A stretch of DNA of 64,000 bases from Alphaproteobacteria bacterium (GCA_947475445.1 CANJLC010000005.1:62001-126000); one strand, 5' to 3'. Positions 11,175 through 23,024 are shown, counted from the first letter of the stretch. The notes: generated by a model from the sequence alone, not told the origin. Translations and numbers: made by a program.

Positions 11175-11678
11175 CTAGCTGCAGACGTGAATCTTGAGGC
11201 CCGGCGGCAGCTTGGTCTTGCTGTCGCTGCAGGCGATGTTGAGCTGCGCCTGGGTCAGGCCCTTCACCTTGGACAAGTCGGTGCCCAGGAACGAGGTGAT
11301 GGAGGTCTTGGCGCCCGTCAGGTCGGCGCCGTCTATCTTGGCGCCCGCCAGATTGGCGCCGGAAAGTTCCGTGCCGCGAAAGCTGGCATTGGTGAAATTG
11401 GCGAAGGACATGCACATCAGCGTGGCGTTGGCGCCGTCGAAATTGGCGCCGTGCAGGTCATGGTCCTTGACGCAGGTGTTGGTGAGGTCTGCGCCCTGCA
11501 GGTTGCAGCCGACACAGTCCACGATGGCGGCTTGGATTCTTGCCACCGCGGCCTTGTCATATTTGACGGGCGGTGAAGTCATGGCGACCTTGACAGCGGG
11601 CGCAGCGAAAGCGGCACCGCCGACGACAACCAGGCCGGCAACGAAAAAGCATCTCAGCAGGGGCAGGATCAGGCGCAT
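11175..11678 (-). CDS. Pentapeptide-repeat protein, exported
   Basis: Signal peptide; repeats such as NLQGADLTNTC, LHGANFDGANATLM, ANFTNASFRGTELSGANLAGAKIDGADLTGA. Confidence 0.9.
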   Translation of the reverse strand: MRLILPLLRCFFVAGLVVVGGAAFAAPAVKVAMTSPPVKYDKAAVARIQAAIVDCVGCNLQGADLTNTCVKDHDLHGANFDGANATLMCMSFANFTNASFRGTELSGANLAGAKIDGADLTGAKTSITSFLGTDLSKVKGLTQAQLNIACSDSKTKLPPGLKIHVCS

Positions 11679-11793
11679 GAAGCCAGTGTGGTAGGAAACG
11701 GTTAATATCCGGCAAAAGCTGTTGTGACCCGTTTTGGGATGGGAATTGCGCCGTCAAAGGGGAACAGGGGCGGGGTTCCCGGGTTAGCTTACC

Positions 11794-11973
11794 ATGCCCC
11801 CCGCAAACGATCCGCGCCCGCGTCAGATGCATGCTTTGGCAGCCCAGTTCCGCGGTTTCGCAACCCAGACGCAATGGCTGGCCTATCGCGCCCGCATGCT
11901 CGAGATGGCGAAAGAACTGGATGCCCAGGCAGCGCTGATCGAGCAGCGCAGCAAGCGGGCGGCGGTTTCCTGA
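11794..11973 (+). CDS. Small hypothetical protein (59 aa), not in supplied ORF track
   Basis: Read directly: MPPANDPRPRQMHALAAQFRGFATQTQWLAYRARMLEMAKELDAQAALIEQRSKRAAVS*. Confidence 0.5.
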   Translation: MPPANDPRPRQMHALAAQFRGFATQTQWLAYRARMLEMAKELDAQAALIEQRSKRAAVS

Positions 11974-11977
11974 GCCT

Positions 11978-12181
11978 TCAACTCCTGCGCCGGGGAAAAC
12001 GGCCTTCGATATGCTCGCGAAAAAATGACGCGATGGACTTCGCGAAGATCAGCGAGTCATACACATCCTGCGGTACATTTTCATAGATCACGGTTTCCCC
12101 GCTGTCGCGGAACCGCGCCCGCAGCCGGTGGGCGATTTCGTCATAGGCGATGGCTTCGATGGCGTCTGACTGAAGGTGCAT
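11978..12181 (-). CDS. KTSC-domain small protein (67 aa from Met at 12181)
   Basis: SDAIEAIAYDEIAHRLRARFRDSGETVIYENVPQDVYDSLIFAKSIASFFREHIEGRFP; longer start at 12223 lies in the nrdJ terminator T-tract. Confidence 0.75.
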   Translation of the reverse strand: MHLQSDAIEAIAYDEIAHRLRARFRDSGETVIYENVPQDVYDSLIFAKSIASFFREHIEGRFPRRRS

Positions 12182-12221
12182 GGCAGTTAATGAAACGGCC
12201 AGGGCGTTGATTTGCTCCCGC

Positions 12222-12251
12222 AAAAGAAAAGGCGTGACCGGTGGTCACGCC
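12222..12251 (-). terminator. Rho-independent terminator of nrdJ
   Basis: Perfect 9-bp stem GGCGTGACC-GGT-GGTCACGCC followed on minus strand by ttttctttt. Confidence 0.87.
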
Positions 12252-12278
12252 CTTGCTCATTCCTATCAGGCGGTCCCG

Positions 12279-15200
12279 TCAGGAACAGCCGCTGGTGGAA
12301 CCGCAGGTCGTGCATTTCATGCAGGTGCCGTTGCGCACCAAGGTGAAATTGCCGCAAGCGCCGCAATTGTCGCCTTCAAAGCCCTTCATGCGCGCTTCTG
12401 CGACACGCTTGGCATGGACGTTGCGGGCGCCTTCCTTCGACGACATGGCCGCCGCGATGCTGGCAACCTGGGCCCCCACCGGGTTGGGCTTGATCACCAA
12501 TTCGATCCCGGCACGAATTTCGCTGAGATCCAGCAATTCGCTGTCGGGTTCAACAACCTCTTCCTCGGCATGGAAATGGTCGTGGCTCTCTTCCTCATGG
12601 GCCACCATCTTGGGGGCCGCGCCGCCCTTGACCATGGCGATCTGGCGGCCGCGCAGGTAACCGCTGGAGGCCAGCTTGCTGATCGCGACATCGCTGCCGA
12701 CGCCTTGGCCGGAACTATCACCGCCATGGCCGATATCCTCATCGGAGGGCGGCGTGACATGGGCCAGATCGTTGCGGCCCAGGTAGGACACGCCAAGCTC
12801 GCGGAAAATATAGTCCAGCACGCTGGTGGCATTCTTGATGGAGTCGTTGCCGATCACCAGGCCCGCGGGTTCGAAGCGGGTAAAGGTGAAGGCTTCCACG
12901 AATTCCTCCAGCGGCACGCCATATTGCAGGCCCACCGAGATGGCGATGGCGAAATTGTTCATCAGGCTGCGGAAGGCGGCGCCTTCCTTGTGCATGTCGA
13001 TGAAGATTTCACCCAGCCGCCCGTCTTCATATTCGCCCGTGTGCAGGTAGACCTTGTGGCCGCCGACAATGGCTTTCTGGGTATAGGATTTGCGGCGATG
13101 GGGCAGGCGCTCGCGCTCCGACTTGCGCAGCTTCTCGATCACCTTTTCCACGATGCGCTCGGTCACCACGGGCTGGGAGACGGCGCTCTGGGTTGCCGGG
13201 GCGGCGGCACGCGGCGCTTCCGCCACCACCACATCATCCTCTTCATCCTCGATGGCTGCAAAAATCTGGCTCGCCAGGGGCTGGCTGAGCTTGGAGCCAT
13301 CGCGGTACAGCGCATTGGCCTTGAGACCCAGTTTCCAGGACATCATGTAGGCGTCGCCGCATTCCTTTACGGCCGCGCTGTTGGGCATGTTGATGGTCTT
13401 GGAGATGGCGCCCGAAATGAAGGGCTGCACCGCCGCCATCATGCGGATATGGGCTTCCACGCTCAGCGAGCGCTTGCCGATGCGGCCGCAGGGATTGGCG
13501 CAGTCGAATACCGGCAAATGCGCGTCTTTCAGGTACGGCGCGCCTTCCAGGGTCATGGCGCCGCAGACATAGAGATTGGCGGCGTCAATATCGGCCCTGG
13601 TAAAGCCGATGGCCTTGAGCAGGTCAAAGTCGGCTGCGTCCATCGTGGCCGCATCCAGCTTCAGCACGTCGCGGCAGAATTTGTCGCCCAGCGTCCATTT
13701 GTTGAAGACAAAGCGGATGTCGAAGGCCGATTCCAGCGCCGCCTCGACAGCGCCGATCTGCTCTTCGCCAAAGCCCTTGGCGCGCAGCGCATCCAGGCTC
13801 AAACGCCCGGTGAAGCTTTCCAGCGAACCATAGCCCACGGCATAGGCGACGATGGCATCGGCCTCGGCATCGGTATAGCCCAGGCTGGCCAGCGCTTCGG
13901 GTACGCAGCGATTGATGATCTTGAAATAGCCGCCGCCCGCCAGGGTCTTGAACTTGACCAGGGCAAAGTCCGGCTCCACCCCGGTGGTGTCGCAGTCCAT
14001 CACCAGGCCGATGGTGCCGGTGGGGGCGATGACGCTGGTCTGGGCGTTGCGGAAACCGAATTCCTTGCCCATGGACAGGGCATCGTCCCAGGCGCGCGCC
14101 GCCGCTTCCGCCAGGTCCTTTTGCTTGATGGCGGGAATGTCGAGGGCCACCGGCGCTGTCGCCAGCTTTTCATAGCCGCTGGTTTCGCCTCGCGCCGCGC
14201 GGCGATGGTTGCGGATCACCCTCAGCATGGCGTCCTTGTTGGCGGCATATTCGGGGAAGGGGCCCAGTTCGCCCGCCAGCTCGGCGCTGGTGGAATAGGA
14301 AACGCCCGTCATCAGGGCGGCGATGGCGCCGGCAATGGCGCGGCCTTCGCGGCTGTCATAGGCCGTGCCCGCGCTCATCAGCAATCCGCCGATATTGGCA
14401 TAGCCCAGTCCCAGCGTGCGGTAGTCATAGGACAGCTGCGCGATTTCCTTGGAGGGGAACTGCGCCATCAGCACCGAGATTTCCAGCACGATGGTCCATA
14501 GGCGCGTGGCATGTTCGAAGCCCGCAACATCAAAGGTCTTGATGCCTTCGCCCTTGCGGAACGCCATCAGGTTCAGCGAAGCCAGGTTGCAGGCCGTGTC
14601 GTCCAGGAACATGTATTCGCTGCACGGGTTGGAGGCGCGGATTTCGCCGCCCGCCGGGCAGGTATGCCAGTCATTGATCGAGGTGTGGAACTGGATGCCC
14701 GGATCGGCGCTGGCCCAGGCGGCGTAGGAAATCTTGTCCCACAATTCGCGCGCCGGCAGGGTCTTGGCGATCTTGCCCGACCCGCGATTGGTCAGGTTCC
14801 AGGGGCGGTCTTCCGCCACCGCCGCCAGGAAGTCATCGGTCACGCGCACGGTGTTGTTGGAATTCTGGCCGGAAACCGAACTATAGGCTTCCGAATCCCA
14901 GTCCGTGTCATAGGTCTTGAAGTCGATGTCCTTGAAGCCCTGGCGCGCGAAGGAAATCACTCGCTCGATGTAATTGTCGGGGATCATGGATTTGCGCGCG
15001 GCCTTGATCTCGCGGCGCAGGGCCGGATTCTTGGCCGGATCGAAGCAGTCGCCGCCCGAGCCTTCGCAATTGACGCAGGCCTTGAGCACGGCCTTGAGGT
15101 GACGCTCGGCCAGCTTGGAGCCGGCAACCATTGCCGCCACCTTCTGTTCCTCGATCACTTTCCATTCGATGAAGTCTTCGACATCGGGATGGTCCACATC

Positions 15201-16022
15201 CACGATCACCATCTTGGCGGCACGGCGCGTGGTGCCGCCCGACTTGATGGCGCCGGCGGCGCGGTCGCCGATTTTCAGGAAGCTCATCAGCCCGGACGAA
15301 GCGCCGCCGCCCGAAAGCTTTTCATCGGCGCTGCGCAGGGTGGAGAAATTGGTGCCGGTGCCGCTGCCATATTTGAACAGCCGCGCTTCGCGGGTCCAAA
15401 GGTCCATGATGCCACCTTCATTGACCAGATCGTCCTTGACGCTCTGGATGAAGCAGGCATGCGGTTGGGGATGTTCATAGGCGCTGGTGGATTTGGTCAG
15501 CCGCCCGGTCTTGAAGTCGACATAGTAATGGCCCTGGCCGGGGCCATCGACCCCATAGGCCCAGTGCAGGCCGGTGTTGAACCATTGCGGCGAGTTGGGC
15601 GCGCATTTCTGCGACGCCAGCATGTGGCAAAGCTCATCATAAAAGGCCTTGGCGTCGGTTTCGGAATCGAAATAGCCGCCCTTCCAGCCCCAATAGGCCC
15701 AGGTGCCGGCCAACCGGTCGAAAACCTGCTTGGCGGAATGTTCGCCGCTGGTGTCGCCGCTGGCCGCCGTCTTGCGCCAGAGGAATTCCGGCACGCCTTC
15801 TTCCGGCACCGGCTTGAGAACCTTGGGCACGCCCGCCTTGCGGAAATACTTCTGGGCCAGCACGTCACAGGCCACCTGGCTCCAGCTCTCGGGAACCTCG
15901 ATGCCATCCTGGTGGAAGACAATCGAACCGTCAGGGTTTCGGATCTCGCTGACCGACTGGCGGAAAGCGATGCCTTCGTATGGCGAATGATCCTCGACCG
16001 TGAAATGACGGTTGATGCGCAT
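12279..16022 (-). CDS. nrdJ: Adenosylcobalamin-dependent (class II) ribonucleotide reductase; Met at 16022 preferred
   Basis: [76 protein letters not shown]-terminal [28 protein letters not shown]. Confidence 0.95.
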   Translation of the reverse strand: MRINRHFTVEDHSPYEGIAFRQSVSEIRNPDGSIVFHQDGIEVPESWSQVACDVLAQKYFRKAGVPKVLKPVPEEGVPEFLWRKTAASGDTSGEHSAKQVFDRLAGTWAYWGWKGGYFDSETDAKAFYDELCHMLASQKCAPNSPQWFNTGLHWAYGVDGPGQGHYYVDFKTGRLTKSTSAYEHPQPHACFIQSVKDDLVNEGGIMDLWTREARLFKYGSGTGTNFSTLRSADEKLSGGGASSGLMSFLKIGDRAAGAIKSGGTTRRAAKMVIVDVDHPDVEDFIEWKVIEEQKVAAMVAGSKLAERHLKAVLKACVNCEGSGGDCFDPAKNPALRREIKAARKSMIPDNYIERVISFARQGFKDIDFKTYDTDWDSEAYSSVSGQNSNNTVRVTDDFLAAVAEDRPWNLTNRGSGKIAKTLPARELWDKISYAAWASADPGIQFHTSINDWHTCPAGGEIRASNPCSEYMFLDDTACNLASLNLMAFRKGEGIKTFDVAGFEHATRLWTIVLEISVLMAQFPSKEIAQLSYDYRTLGLGYANIGGLLMSAGTAYDSREGRAIAGAIAALMTGVSYSTSAELAGELGPFPEYAANKDAMLRVIRNHRRAARGETSGYEKLATAPVALDIPAIKQKDLAEAAARAWDDALSMGKEFGFRNAQTSVIAPTGTIGLVMDCDTTGVEPDFALVKFKTLAGGGYFKIINRCVPEALASLGYTDAEADAIVAYAVGYGSLESFTGRLSLDALRAKGFGEEQIGAVEAALESAFDIRFVFNKWTLGDKFCRDVLKLDAATMDAADFDLLKAIGFTRADIDAANLYVCGAMTLEGAPYLKDAHLPVFDCANPCGRIGKRSLSVEAHIRMMAAVQPFISGAISKTINMPNSAAVKECGDAYMMSWKLGLKANALYRDGSKLSQPLASQIFAAIEDEEDDVVVAEAPRAAAPATQSAVSQPVVTERIVEKVIEKLRKSERERLPHRRKSYTQKAIVGGHKVYLHTGEYEDGRLGEIFIDMHKEGAAFRSLMNNFAIAISVGLQYGVPLEEFVEAFTFTRFEPAGLVIGNDSIKNATSVLDYIFRELGVSYLGRNDLAHVTPPSDEDIGHGGDSSGQGVGSDVAISKLASSGYLRGRQIAMVKGGAAPKMVAHEEESHDHFHAEEEVVEPDSELLDLSEIRAGIELVIKPNPVGAQVASIAAAMSSKEGARNVHAKRVAEARMKGFEGDNCGACGNFTLVRNGTCMKCTTCGSTSGCS

Positions 16023-16252
16023 GGCGAATACCCCAAAAAAGCGATGTTGGACGGCCCCAGCCCCGTTCCCGGGACACCGTTTCGGGGACAAAAAGGCATC
16101 CGCCGGGAAGGGTTATTCCCGAAGGTGGGCTGCCTGGGGTCGCCAGATTTGGTGTCACAGGAGGTGACTGGCCCTAAATCTGTACCAGTCCGGGGCGAGC
16201 ATCAAGCCAAAAGTGGTAAACGAAACCTTACCCACCAGATGTGGTAGGCCAA
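16023..16252 (-). promoter_or_regulatory. Candidate structured leader/operator region of nrdJ
   Basis: Nested inverted repeats 16144-16182 (cagattt...gtcac-aggag-gtgac...aaatctg), hairpin cgggaa-gggtta-ttcccg, and dyad ccac-cagat-gtgg near 16231-16252. Confidence 0.4.
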
Positions 16253-16448
16253 ATTTTGGCCGAAAAGCCGCGAGTCAAGCGGGCGGCTCAACCGCGGGCA
16301 AAAATATTTTCGCAGCCGATTTCATCACAGTGTCACGGACGGCTTTGGGAGCTTTGGGGATAAGTCAAAAGACCCGACTCTGGCGCAATGCAGCATTGGC
16401 GTTGGGGACCCGCACCCGTATATTCGCGCGAATCCCAAAGGCCCGGCC

Positions 16449-16829
16449 ATGTCGCTTTTCAAGATGATCTTTTCCTGGTGGAACTCCGCCACCTGGGGAA
16501 CGCTGCTGACAATCAAGCTCAATGGTGCCGAAGTGGGCACTGACGAGTTCGGCAATCGCTATTACCAGAACAAGGATGCAACGCGGCGCTGGGTCACCTA
16601 CAACGGCACGGTGGAAGCCTCGCGCGTGCCGCCTGACTGGCATGGCTGGCTGCATCACACCTATGCCGAGCCGCCCACCAAGGTGCCGTTCAAGACCAAG
16701 ACCTGGGAAGCCGGTCACCAGCCCAATCTCACCGGTACGCAAGGCGCCTATCGCCCGGAAGGGTCCTTGCAGAAAAGCGGCCAGCGTCCGCCCGCCACGG
16801 GCGATTACCAGGCCTGGAGACCCGAATGA
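16449..16829 (+). CDS. NADH:ubiquinone oxidoreductase NDUFA12-family subunit
   Basis: GTDEFGNRYYQNKDATRRWVTYNGTVEASRVPPDWHGWLHHTYAEPP. Confidence 0.95.
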   Translation: MSLFKMIFSWWNSATWGTLLTIKLNGAEVGTDEFGNRYYQNKDATRRWVTYNGTVEASRVPPDWHGWLHHTYAEPPTKVPFKTKTWEAGHQPNLTGTQGAYRPEGSLQKSGQRPPATGDYQAWRPE

Positions 16830-17347
16830 GCGCGTCCGGCAAGACCCTCGGCCAGAACAACGTCGCGGAAGTCCTGATCGGCGCCATCGTGATCGCGGTG
16901 GCGGTGGTCTTCCTGGCGTTCGCCTATATGCGCACAGGCTCGGGCAGCCTGTCGGGCTATGAAATCCAGGCCAGGCTGGCCAAGGTGGACGGGCTGGGCA
17001 TCGGCACCGACGTGCGCATTTCCGGCATCAAGGTCGGCAGCATTTCCGACCTGACGCTTGATCCGACCAATTATCTGGTCACCGTGCACATGAACATCCG
17101 CGACGACATCAAGATACCCACCGATTCCTCGGTGCTGGTGACTTCGTCGGGCATCCTGGGCAGTTCCTATCTTTCGATTACCCCGGGCGGCGACGAAAAG
17201 GTGCTTGGCGACGGCGGCATGATCACCAACGCACAAGGCTCGGTGGATTTGATGGGCCTGGTGGGCCGTTTCATGGGCGGCGGTCCGCAAGGCGGATCGG
17301 GTGGTCAGACCGCGCCCAAGCCGCAGGAAGCACCGCCGTCCCCATGA
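16826..17347 (+). CDS. mlaD: MlaD-family (MCE domain) lipid-transport periplasmic component
   Basis: N-terminal TM then YEIQARLAKVDGLGIGTDVRISGIKVGSISDLTLDP; SSGILGSSYLSITPGG. Confidence 0.92.
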   Translation: MSASGKTLGQNNVAEVLIGAIVIAVAVVFLAFAYMRTGSGSLSGYEIQARLAKVDGLGIGTDVRISGIKVGSISDLTLDPTNYLVTVHMNIRDDIKIPTDSSVLVTSSGILGSSYLSITPGGDEKVLGDGGMITNAQGSVDLMGLVGRFMGGGPQGGSGGQTAPKPQEAPPSP

Positions 17348-17883
17348 AGCTGGGATTGGCCGCCGCCTTGCTGCTGGCCAGTGCTGCTGCCGCCTTCGGG
17401 CAGGGCGCGGCAAAGCCGGCGAATGTTCCGCCGCCCGCAGACCTGCCGCCGGGCGTGACGTTGCCCGTGCAGACCGGCCAGACGCTGATCTTGCGCGGCC
17501 TCGACAAGATCACCGGCCGCCCCACCAACATCGTGGCGCCTATCGGCAAGCCGGTGCGTTTCGCCACGCTCACCATCACGGCCCGCTATTGCTATTCCAC
17601 GCCGCAAAGCGAAACGCCGGAAACCGCCGCCTTTGTGCAGATCCAGGACCATCGCCCCGACCAGAATGAGCGGCGGGTCTTTTCCGGCTGGATGTACGCG
17701 TCCAGCCCCGGCCTCAATGCCATGGAGCATCCGCTCTATGACGTGTGGGTGATTACCTGCAATTCCAGCGCGCCGCCGCCGGGCGCGGCGCTCTCCACCG
17801 CGCCGGTCAAGGTCGGCTCACCGGATTCCTCCGACAGGCAGCAGGGTGAAGACGAAGCCCTGCCGGCAGAAGCAGGCAAGTAG
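17344..17883 (+). CDS. DUF2155 domain protein, exported
   Basis: LRGLDKITGRPTNIVAPIGKPVRFATLTITARYCYSTPQSETPETAAFVQI; VFSGWMYASSPGLNAMEHPLYDVWVITC. Confidence 0.88.
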   Translation: MKLGLAAALLLASAAAAFGQGAAKPANVPPPADLPPGVTLPVQTGQTLILRGLDKITGRPTNIVAPIGKPVRFATLTITARYCYSTPQSETPETAAFVQIQDHRPDQNERRVFSGWMYASSPGLNAMEHPLYDVWVITCNSSAPPPGAALSTAPVKVGSPDSSDRQQGEDEALPAEAGK

Positions 17884-17884
17884 C

Positions 17885-18487
17885 CTAGGCCGGCCAGATC
17901 GCGTGGCGCCTTATCGCGTCCTGCAACAGCCTTAGATAATCATGCCGGGGAATTTCAATCGCTCCGAACTGTGTCAGGTGACCGGTGAGAAATTGCGTGT
18001 CCAGCAGGGTAAACCCGCCCCGGTTCAACATGTCCACCAGCTGCACCAGCGCCATCTTGGACGCATCGCGCGCGCGCGAAAACATGCTTTCGCCGAAAAA
18101 TGCCGCGCCGAGCTGGACGCCATAAAGCCCACCCACCAGTTTTTCATCCTGCCAGCATTCCACCGAATGGGCATGGCCGCTGGCGAACAGTGCGCCATAC
18201 AGGCGCAGGATTTCGTCATTGATCCAGCTTTGTTCGCGCCCAGGCCCCGGGGCGGCGCATTCGCGCATCACCTGGCCAAAGGCCGTGTCGGTGGTGATGA
18301 TGAAACTGGTATTGCGCATGCTGCGGGCCAGGCGCCGCGGGACATGGAATTGCTGCAGCGGAATGATGCCCCGCATGTCGGGACTGACCCAGTAAAGCGA
18401 GGGATCGTCGCGCCGCTCGCCCATGGGAAACAGGCCCTGGGCATAGGCGGCCAGCAGCATCTGCGGGGATAAGGCTGGACCGTGCAT
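17885..18487 (-). CDS. aat: Leucyl/phenylalanyl-tRNA--protein transferase; Met at 18487 preferred
   Basis: [65 protein letters not shown]. Confidence 0.95.
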   Translation of the reverse strand: MHGPALSPQMLLAAYAQGLFPMGERRDDPSLYWVSPDMRGIIPLQQFHVPRRLARSMRNTSFIITTDTAFGQVMRECAAPGPGREQSWINDEILRLYGALFASGHAHSVECWQDEKLVGGLYGVQLGAAFFGESMFSRARDASKMALVQLVDMLNRGGFTLLDTQFLTGHLTQFGAIEIPRHDYLRLLQDAIRRHAIWPA

Positions 18488-18490
18488 CCG

Positions 18491-18530
18491 AAAAGAATAA
18501 CGCGCCGCGACCGATCCGGCCACGGCGCGT
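18491..18530 (-). terminator. Terminator-like hairpin downstream of doxX
   Basis: Perfect 8-bp stem ACGCGCCG...CGGCGCGT followed on minus strand by tattctttt; located between doxX stop and aat start. Confidence 0.65.
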
Positions 18531-18548
18531 TTTGATTTCAGGCCAGTT

Positions 18549-18935
18549 CTACTTCTTGTTGATCGCAAACGCGCCCGGCCCGACAGCGGCCAGGACCAGG
18601 AAGATAAAGCAGTACAGCACCGCGCCGTCGCCGCCATTCAGCAGCGGGAATGGGCTTCTGGGAAAATGGGCCAGAAAATAGGCGAAAGCCATCTCACCCG
18701 AGGCGATGAAAGCGGCCCAGCGGCTGAACAGGCCCAGCACGATCAGGGCGCCGGCAACCAGTTCGATCACGCCCGCAGCGCCGGAGCGTGACATCAGGTC
18801 AAAGGCCCGCGGCATAGCATCCGCCGCCAGCGGAAAGCCCAGCACTTTCTGGGTGCCATGCTCCAGGAAACACAGGCCCGCAACGATGCGCGTGATCCCG
18901 ATAATTTGGGACGTGTACTTGTTCAGGAAATCCAT
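18549..18935 (-). CDS. DoxX family membrane protein
   Basis: [56 protein letters not shown]. Confidence 0.92.
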   Translation of the reverse strand: MDFLNKYTSQIIGITRIVAGLCFLEHGTQKVLGFPLAADAMPRAFDLMSRSGAAGVIELVAGALIVLGLFSRWAAFIASGEMAFAYFLAHFPRSPFPLLNGGDGAVLYCFIFLVLAAVGPGAFAINKK

Positions 18936-19078
18936 GAAAGTCCTCCCAGCGGTGTTTTGGTGGGGGAACTATAACGGGGCTTGCCGGGGCCCTATAGCGG
19001 CGCAAACCCTACAAAACGCCCGCCCTGACCGTTGGCAGCGCGATCAATCTCCCAGTTTTGCCAGGTCTTTCTCCAACC

Positions 19079-19125
19079 CGCCTCCCATGGCCATAGCGTC
19101 AGCGTCGTTTGGCCATGCGGAGGCG
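19079..19125 (-). other. Long hairpin just downstream of accC (no T-tract)
   Basis: CGCCTCCCATGGCCA (19079-19093) pairs with TGGCCATGcGGAGGCG (19110-19125): 15 bp with one bulge. Confidence 0.7.
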
Positions 19126-19135
19126 AAATCCAAAC

Positions 19136-20479
<1,344 letters not shown>

Positions 20480-20482
20480 GAA

Positions 20483-20965
20483 TTAGCCGAGCACCAGCAG
20501 CGTCTGGCCGAATTCGACCGGCGCGCCATTTTCGACGCAGATTTCCTTGACCACGCCGGCACGCGGCGAGGGGATGGCATTCATGGTCTTCATCGCTTCG
20601 ACGATGAACAGCGTATCGCCTTCCTTGACGCTCTGGCCGACCTTGACCAGCGGCGGCTTGCCGGGTTCGGCGGCGTGATACACCGTGCCGACCATAGGCG
20701 AGGTGACGGCGCCGGGCGCCGGGCCGCTGGCGGCAGGCGCAGCAGCGGGTGCGGCGTTCGGTACGCTGCCGCTAGCCGAACCAGGCGCGGCGGCGGGGGC
20801 CGCGGCCATCACGGCGCCGGTGGCGGCGCGGCTGACGCGGATGCGCGCGCCATTGTTTTCGATCTCGATTTCGGTGAGGCCGGTCTCTTTCAGCAGCGCG
20901 GAAAGTTCGCGCACCGCATCGGCATCAATGCCGGATTTTTTGCCGGCTGCATCTTTGCTGCTCAT
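20483..20965 (-). CDS. accB: Acetyl-CoA carboxylase biotin carboxyl carrier protein
   Basis: Biotinylation motif FIVEAMKTMNAIPSPRAGVV; Ala/Pro-rich linker. Confidence 0.96.
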   Translation of the reverse strand: MSSKDAAGKKSGIDADAVRELSALLKETGLTEIEIENNGARIRVSRAATGAVMAAAPAAAPGSASGSVPNAAPAAAPAASGPAPGAVTSPMVGTVYHAAEPGKPPLVKVGQSVKEGDTLFIVEAMKTMNAIPSPRAGVVKEICVENGAPVEFGQTLLVLG

Positions 20966-21435
20966 GTCTTTTTGCCCTTGATGATTTGCGCCACCGCATC
21001 GATGGCGAGAAGGTAGGAGTTGAGGCCAAAGCCCGCGATAGTGCCGGTGGCGCCCATCGCGACATAGGATTTGTGGCGGAAATCCTCGCGCCGCGCCGGA
21101 TTGGACAGATGCACTTCGATCACGGGGACCGACAGCATCTTGAGGGCATCCAGCACCGCCACCGAGGTGTGGGTATAGGCAGCGGCGTTGAGGATGACGG
21201 CCGAGGCCGTGGTGCGCGCGGCCTGGATCAATTCCACCAGTTCGCCCTCCTTGTTGCTCTGGAGGAACAGGGTGGAAAAGCCATGGCTTTTGGCGCGGGC
21301 GGCGGCGGCCTTGCCGATCTGCGCCAACGTCGTCTTGCCGTAAATCTCCGGCTCCCGGCTCCCCAGCAGATTGAGGTTGGGCCCGTTCAAAATATGTATT
21401 GGCAAGGTCTTGGATTTATTGGTCTTTTTTGCCAT
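20962..21435 (-). CDS. aroQ: Type II 3-dehydroquinate dehydratase; Met at 21435 preferred
   Basis: IHILNGPNLNLLGSREPEIYG; QSNKEGELVELIQAA; ILNAAAYTHTSVAVLDAL; EVHLSNPARREDFRHKSY. Confidence 0.95.
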   Translation of the reverse strand: MAKKTNKSKTLPIHILNGPNLNLLGSREPEIYGKTTLAQIGKAAAARAKSHGFSTLFLQSNKEGELVELIQAARTTASAVILNAAAYTHTSVAVLDALKMLSVPVIEVHLSNPARREDFRHKSYVAMGATGTIAGFGLNSYLLAIDAVAQIIKGKKT

Positions 21436-21513
21436 AGACTTTCCGTGACGCGGACGATTCAAGCCTTATAATCGGATCGCCCGCCGAACGGAAACTCTTA
21501 AAAGCAAGGCACC

Positions 21514-22512
21514 ATGGCTCTGACTGTCACCCTGAACGGCGAGACCCGCAGCATTGGCACCGGTCTGACGGTCAAAAGCCTGCTGGTCAGCCTGGGCCTG
21601 GACCCCGCCAAGATCGCGGTCGAGCGCAACCTGGAGATCGTGCCGCGCTCGACCTATGACAGCGTGGCCGTGGCGGAAGGCGACCGTTTCGAGATCGTGC
21701 ATTTCATCGGCGGGGGCAATGCAACCGTGGTGCCGCCGGTGGAAGACAAGCCCTTTGTGGTCGCGGGCCGTGAGTACAAGTCCCGCCTGATTGTCGGCAC
21801 CGGCAAGTACAAGACCTATGCCGAGAATGCCGCGGCCCTGGAAGCCAGCGGCGCGGAAATCGTCACCGTGGCGGTGCGGCGCGTGAACCTCACCGATCCG
21901 AACCAGCCGCGCCTGATCGATTTCATTGATCCCAAGAAATACACCTACCTGCCCAACACGGCGGGCTGTTTTACCTCCGACGACGCCCTGCGCACGCTGC
22001 GCCTGGCGCGCGAGGCGGGCGGCTGGACCCTGGTGAAGCTGGAAGTTCTGGGCGACCAGAAGACGCTTTATCCCAACATGCCCGAGACCCTGAAAAGCGC
22101 CGAGGTGCTGATCAGGGAGGGTTTCCAGGTCATGGTCTATTGCTCCGACGATCCTATCCAGGCCAAGCGGCTTGAGGAAATTGGCTGCTGCGCCATCATG
22201 CCTTTGGGTGCGCCGATCGGTTCAGGCCTTGGCGTGCAGAATCCCGTCGGCATCCGGCTGATCGTGGAGCAGGCAAAAGTGCCGGTGATCGTGGACGCCG
22301 GCGTGGGCACCGCGTCCGACGCCGCCATTGCGATGGAGCTGGGCTGCGACGGCGTCTTGATGAACACGGCGATTGCCGAAGCCAAGGACCCGGTGAAGAT
22401 GGCCCAAGCCATGAAACATGCGGTGATCGCGGGGCGCTTGTCGTACCTCGCCGGCCGCATGCCGAAAAAACGCTATGCCGATCCCTCCAGCCCGCTGGCG
22501 GGTCTGATATAG
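21514..22512 (+). CDS. thiSG: Fused sulfur carrier ThiS - thiazole synthase ThiG
   Basis: ThiS-like residues 1-68 ending IVHFIGGG, then Thi[100 protein letters not shown]. Confidence 0.93.
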   Translation: MALTVTLNGETRSIGTGLTVKSLLVSLGLDPAKIAVERNLEIVPRSTYDSVAVAEGDRFEIVHFIGGGNATVVPPVEDKPFVVAGREYKSRLIVGTGKYKTYAENAAALEASGAEIVTVAVRRVNLTDPNQPRLIDFIDPKKYTYLPNTAGCFTSDDALRTLRLAREAGGWTLVKLEVLGDQKTLYPNMPETLKSAEVLIREGFQVMVYCSDDPIQAKRLEEIGCCAIMPLGAPIGSGLGVQNPVGIRLIVEQAKVPVIVDAGVGTASDAAIAMELGCDGVLMNTAIAEAKDPVKMAQAMKHAVIAGRLSYLAGRMPKKRYADPSSPLAGLI

Positions 22513-22559
22513 TGGCGCGAATCACCCACCCGTAAGGGTCGTCTGGTTCGGGAGTGCTC

Positions 22560-23024
22560 ATGAAAATTCGGATGGTTGCGGCCGTGATCGCATCTGGCGT
22601 CATGATGTACGGCTGCGCTTCGGTTGTCGGCGAAGGAAGTACCCAGAACATCTCCGTGGCGACGACGCCCATTGGCGCCTCCTGCACCTTCTTTCGTGAA
22701 GGCGAGCCGATCGGGACAATTGCCAGCACGCCGGGCAAGCTCGTGGTAACGCGCCGCAAGCACGACATCGTCATCCGGTGCAACAAACCCGGTTATGGCG
22801 AAGCCGCCTATGTCAATCATTCCGGAATGAACAAGATGGTGGCGGCCAATGTCGCGGCGGATTTCGTGCTGACGGCGGGCCTTTCCTCGATCGTGGATTC
22901 TTCCACCGGCGCGGACAATGAATATACCAGTGATGTCGTGATCACCCTTCGCGTCACGGGTATGATGCAGGCGCCGGGCAACACCAGGCCCAAGCCGGTT
23001 GAGCGGGCGGGACCGGCGATCTGA
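22560..23024 (+). CDS. Putative lipoprotein (PEGA-like)
   Basis: MKIRMVAAVIASGVMMYGCASVVGEGSTQNISVATTPIGASC; lipobox MYGC. Confidence 0.75.
   Translation: MKIRMVAAVIASGVMMYGCASVVGEGSTQNISVATTPIGASCTFFREGEPIGTIASTPGKLVVTRRKHDIVIRCNKPGYGEAAYVNHSGMNKMVAANVAADFVLTAGLSSIVDSSTGADNEYTSDVVITLRVTGMMQAPGNTRPKPVERAGPAI

Noticed and set aside
12180-14501. 773-aa plus-strand ORF
   Set aside because: Antisense to nrdJ; His/Gly/Ala/Arg-rich composition typical of high-GC shadow ORFs, no recognisable motifs
14511-16247. 578-aa plus-strand ORF opposite nrdJ 5' half
   Set aside because: Shadow ORF extending into the nrdJ leader; no motifs
21436-21513. Possible TPP riboswitch ahead of thiSG
   Set aside because: Only ~78 nt between aroQ and thiSG starts and no THI-box sequence recognised; a TATAAT at 21467-21472 suggests a simple promoter
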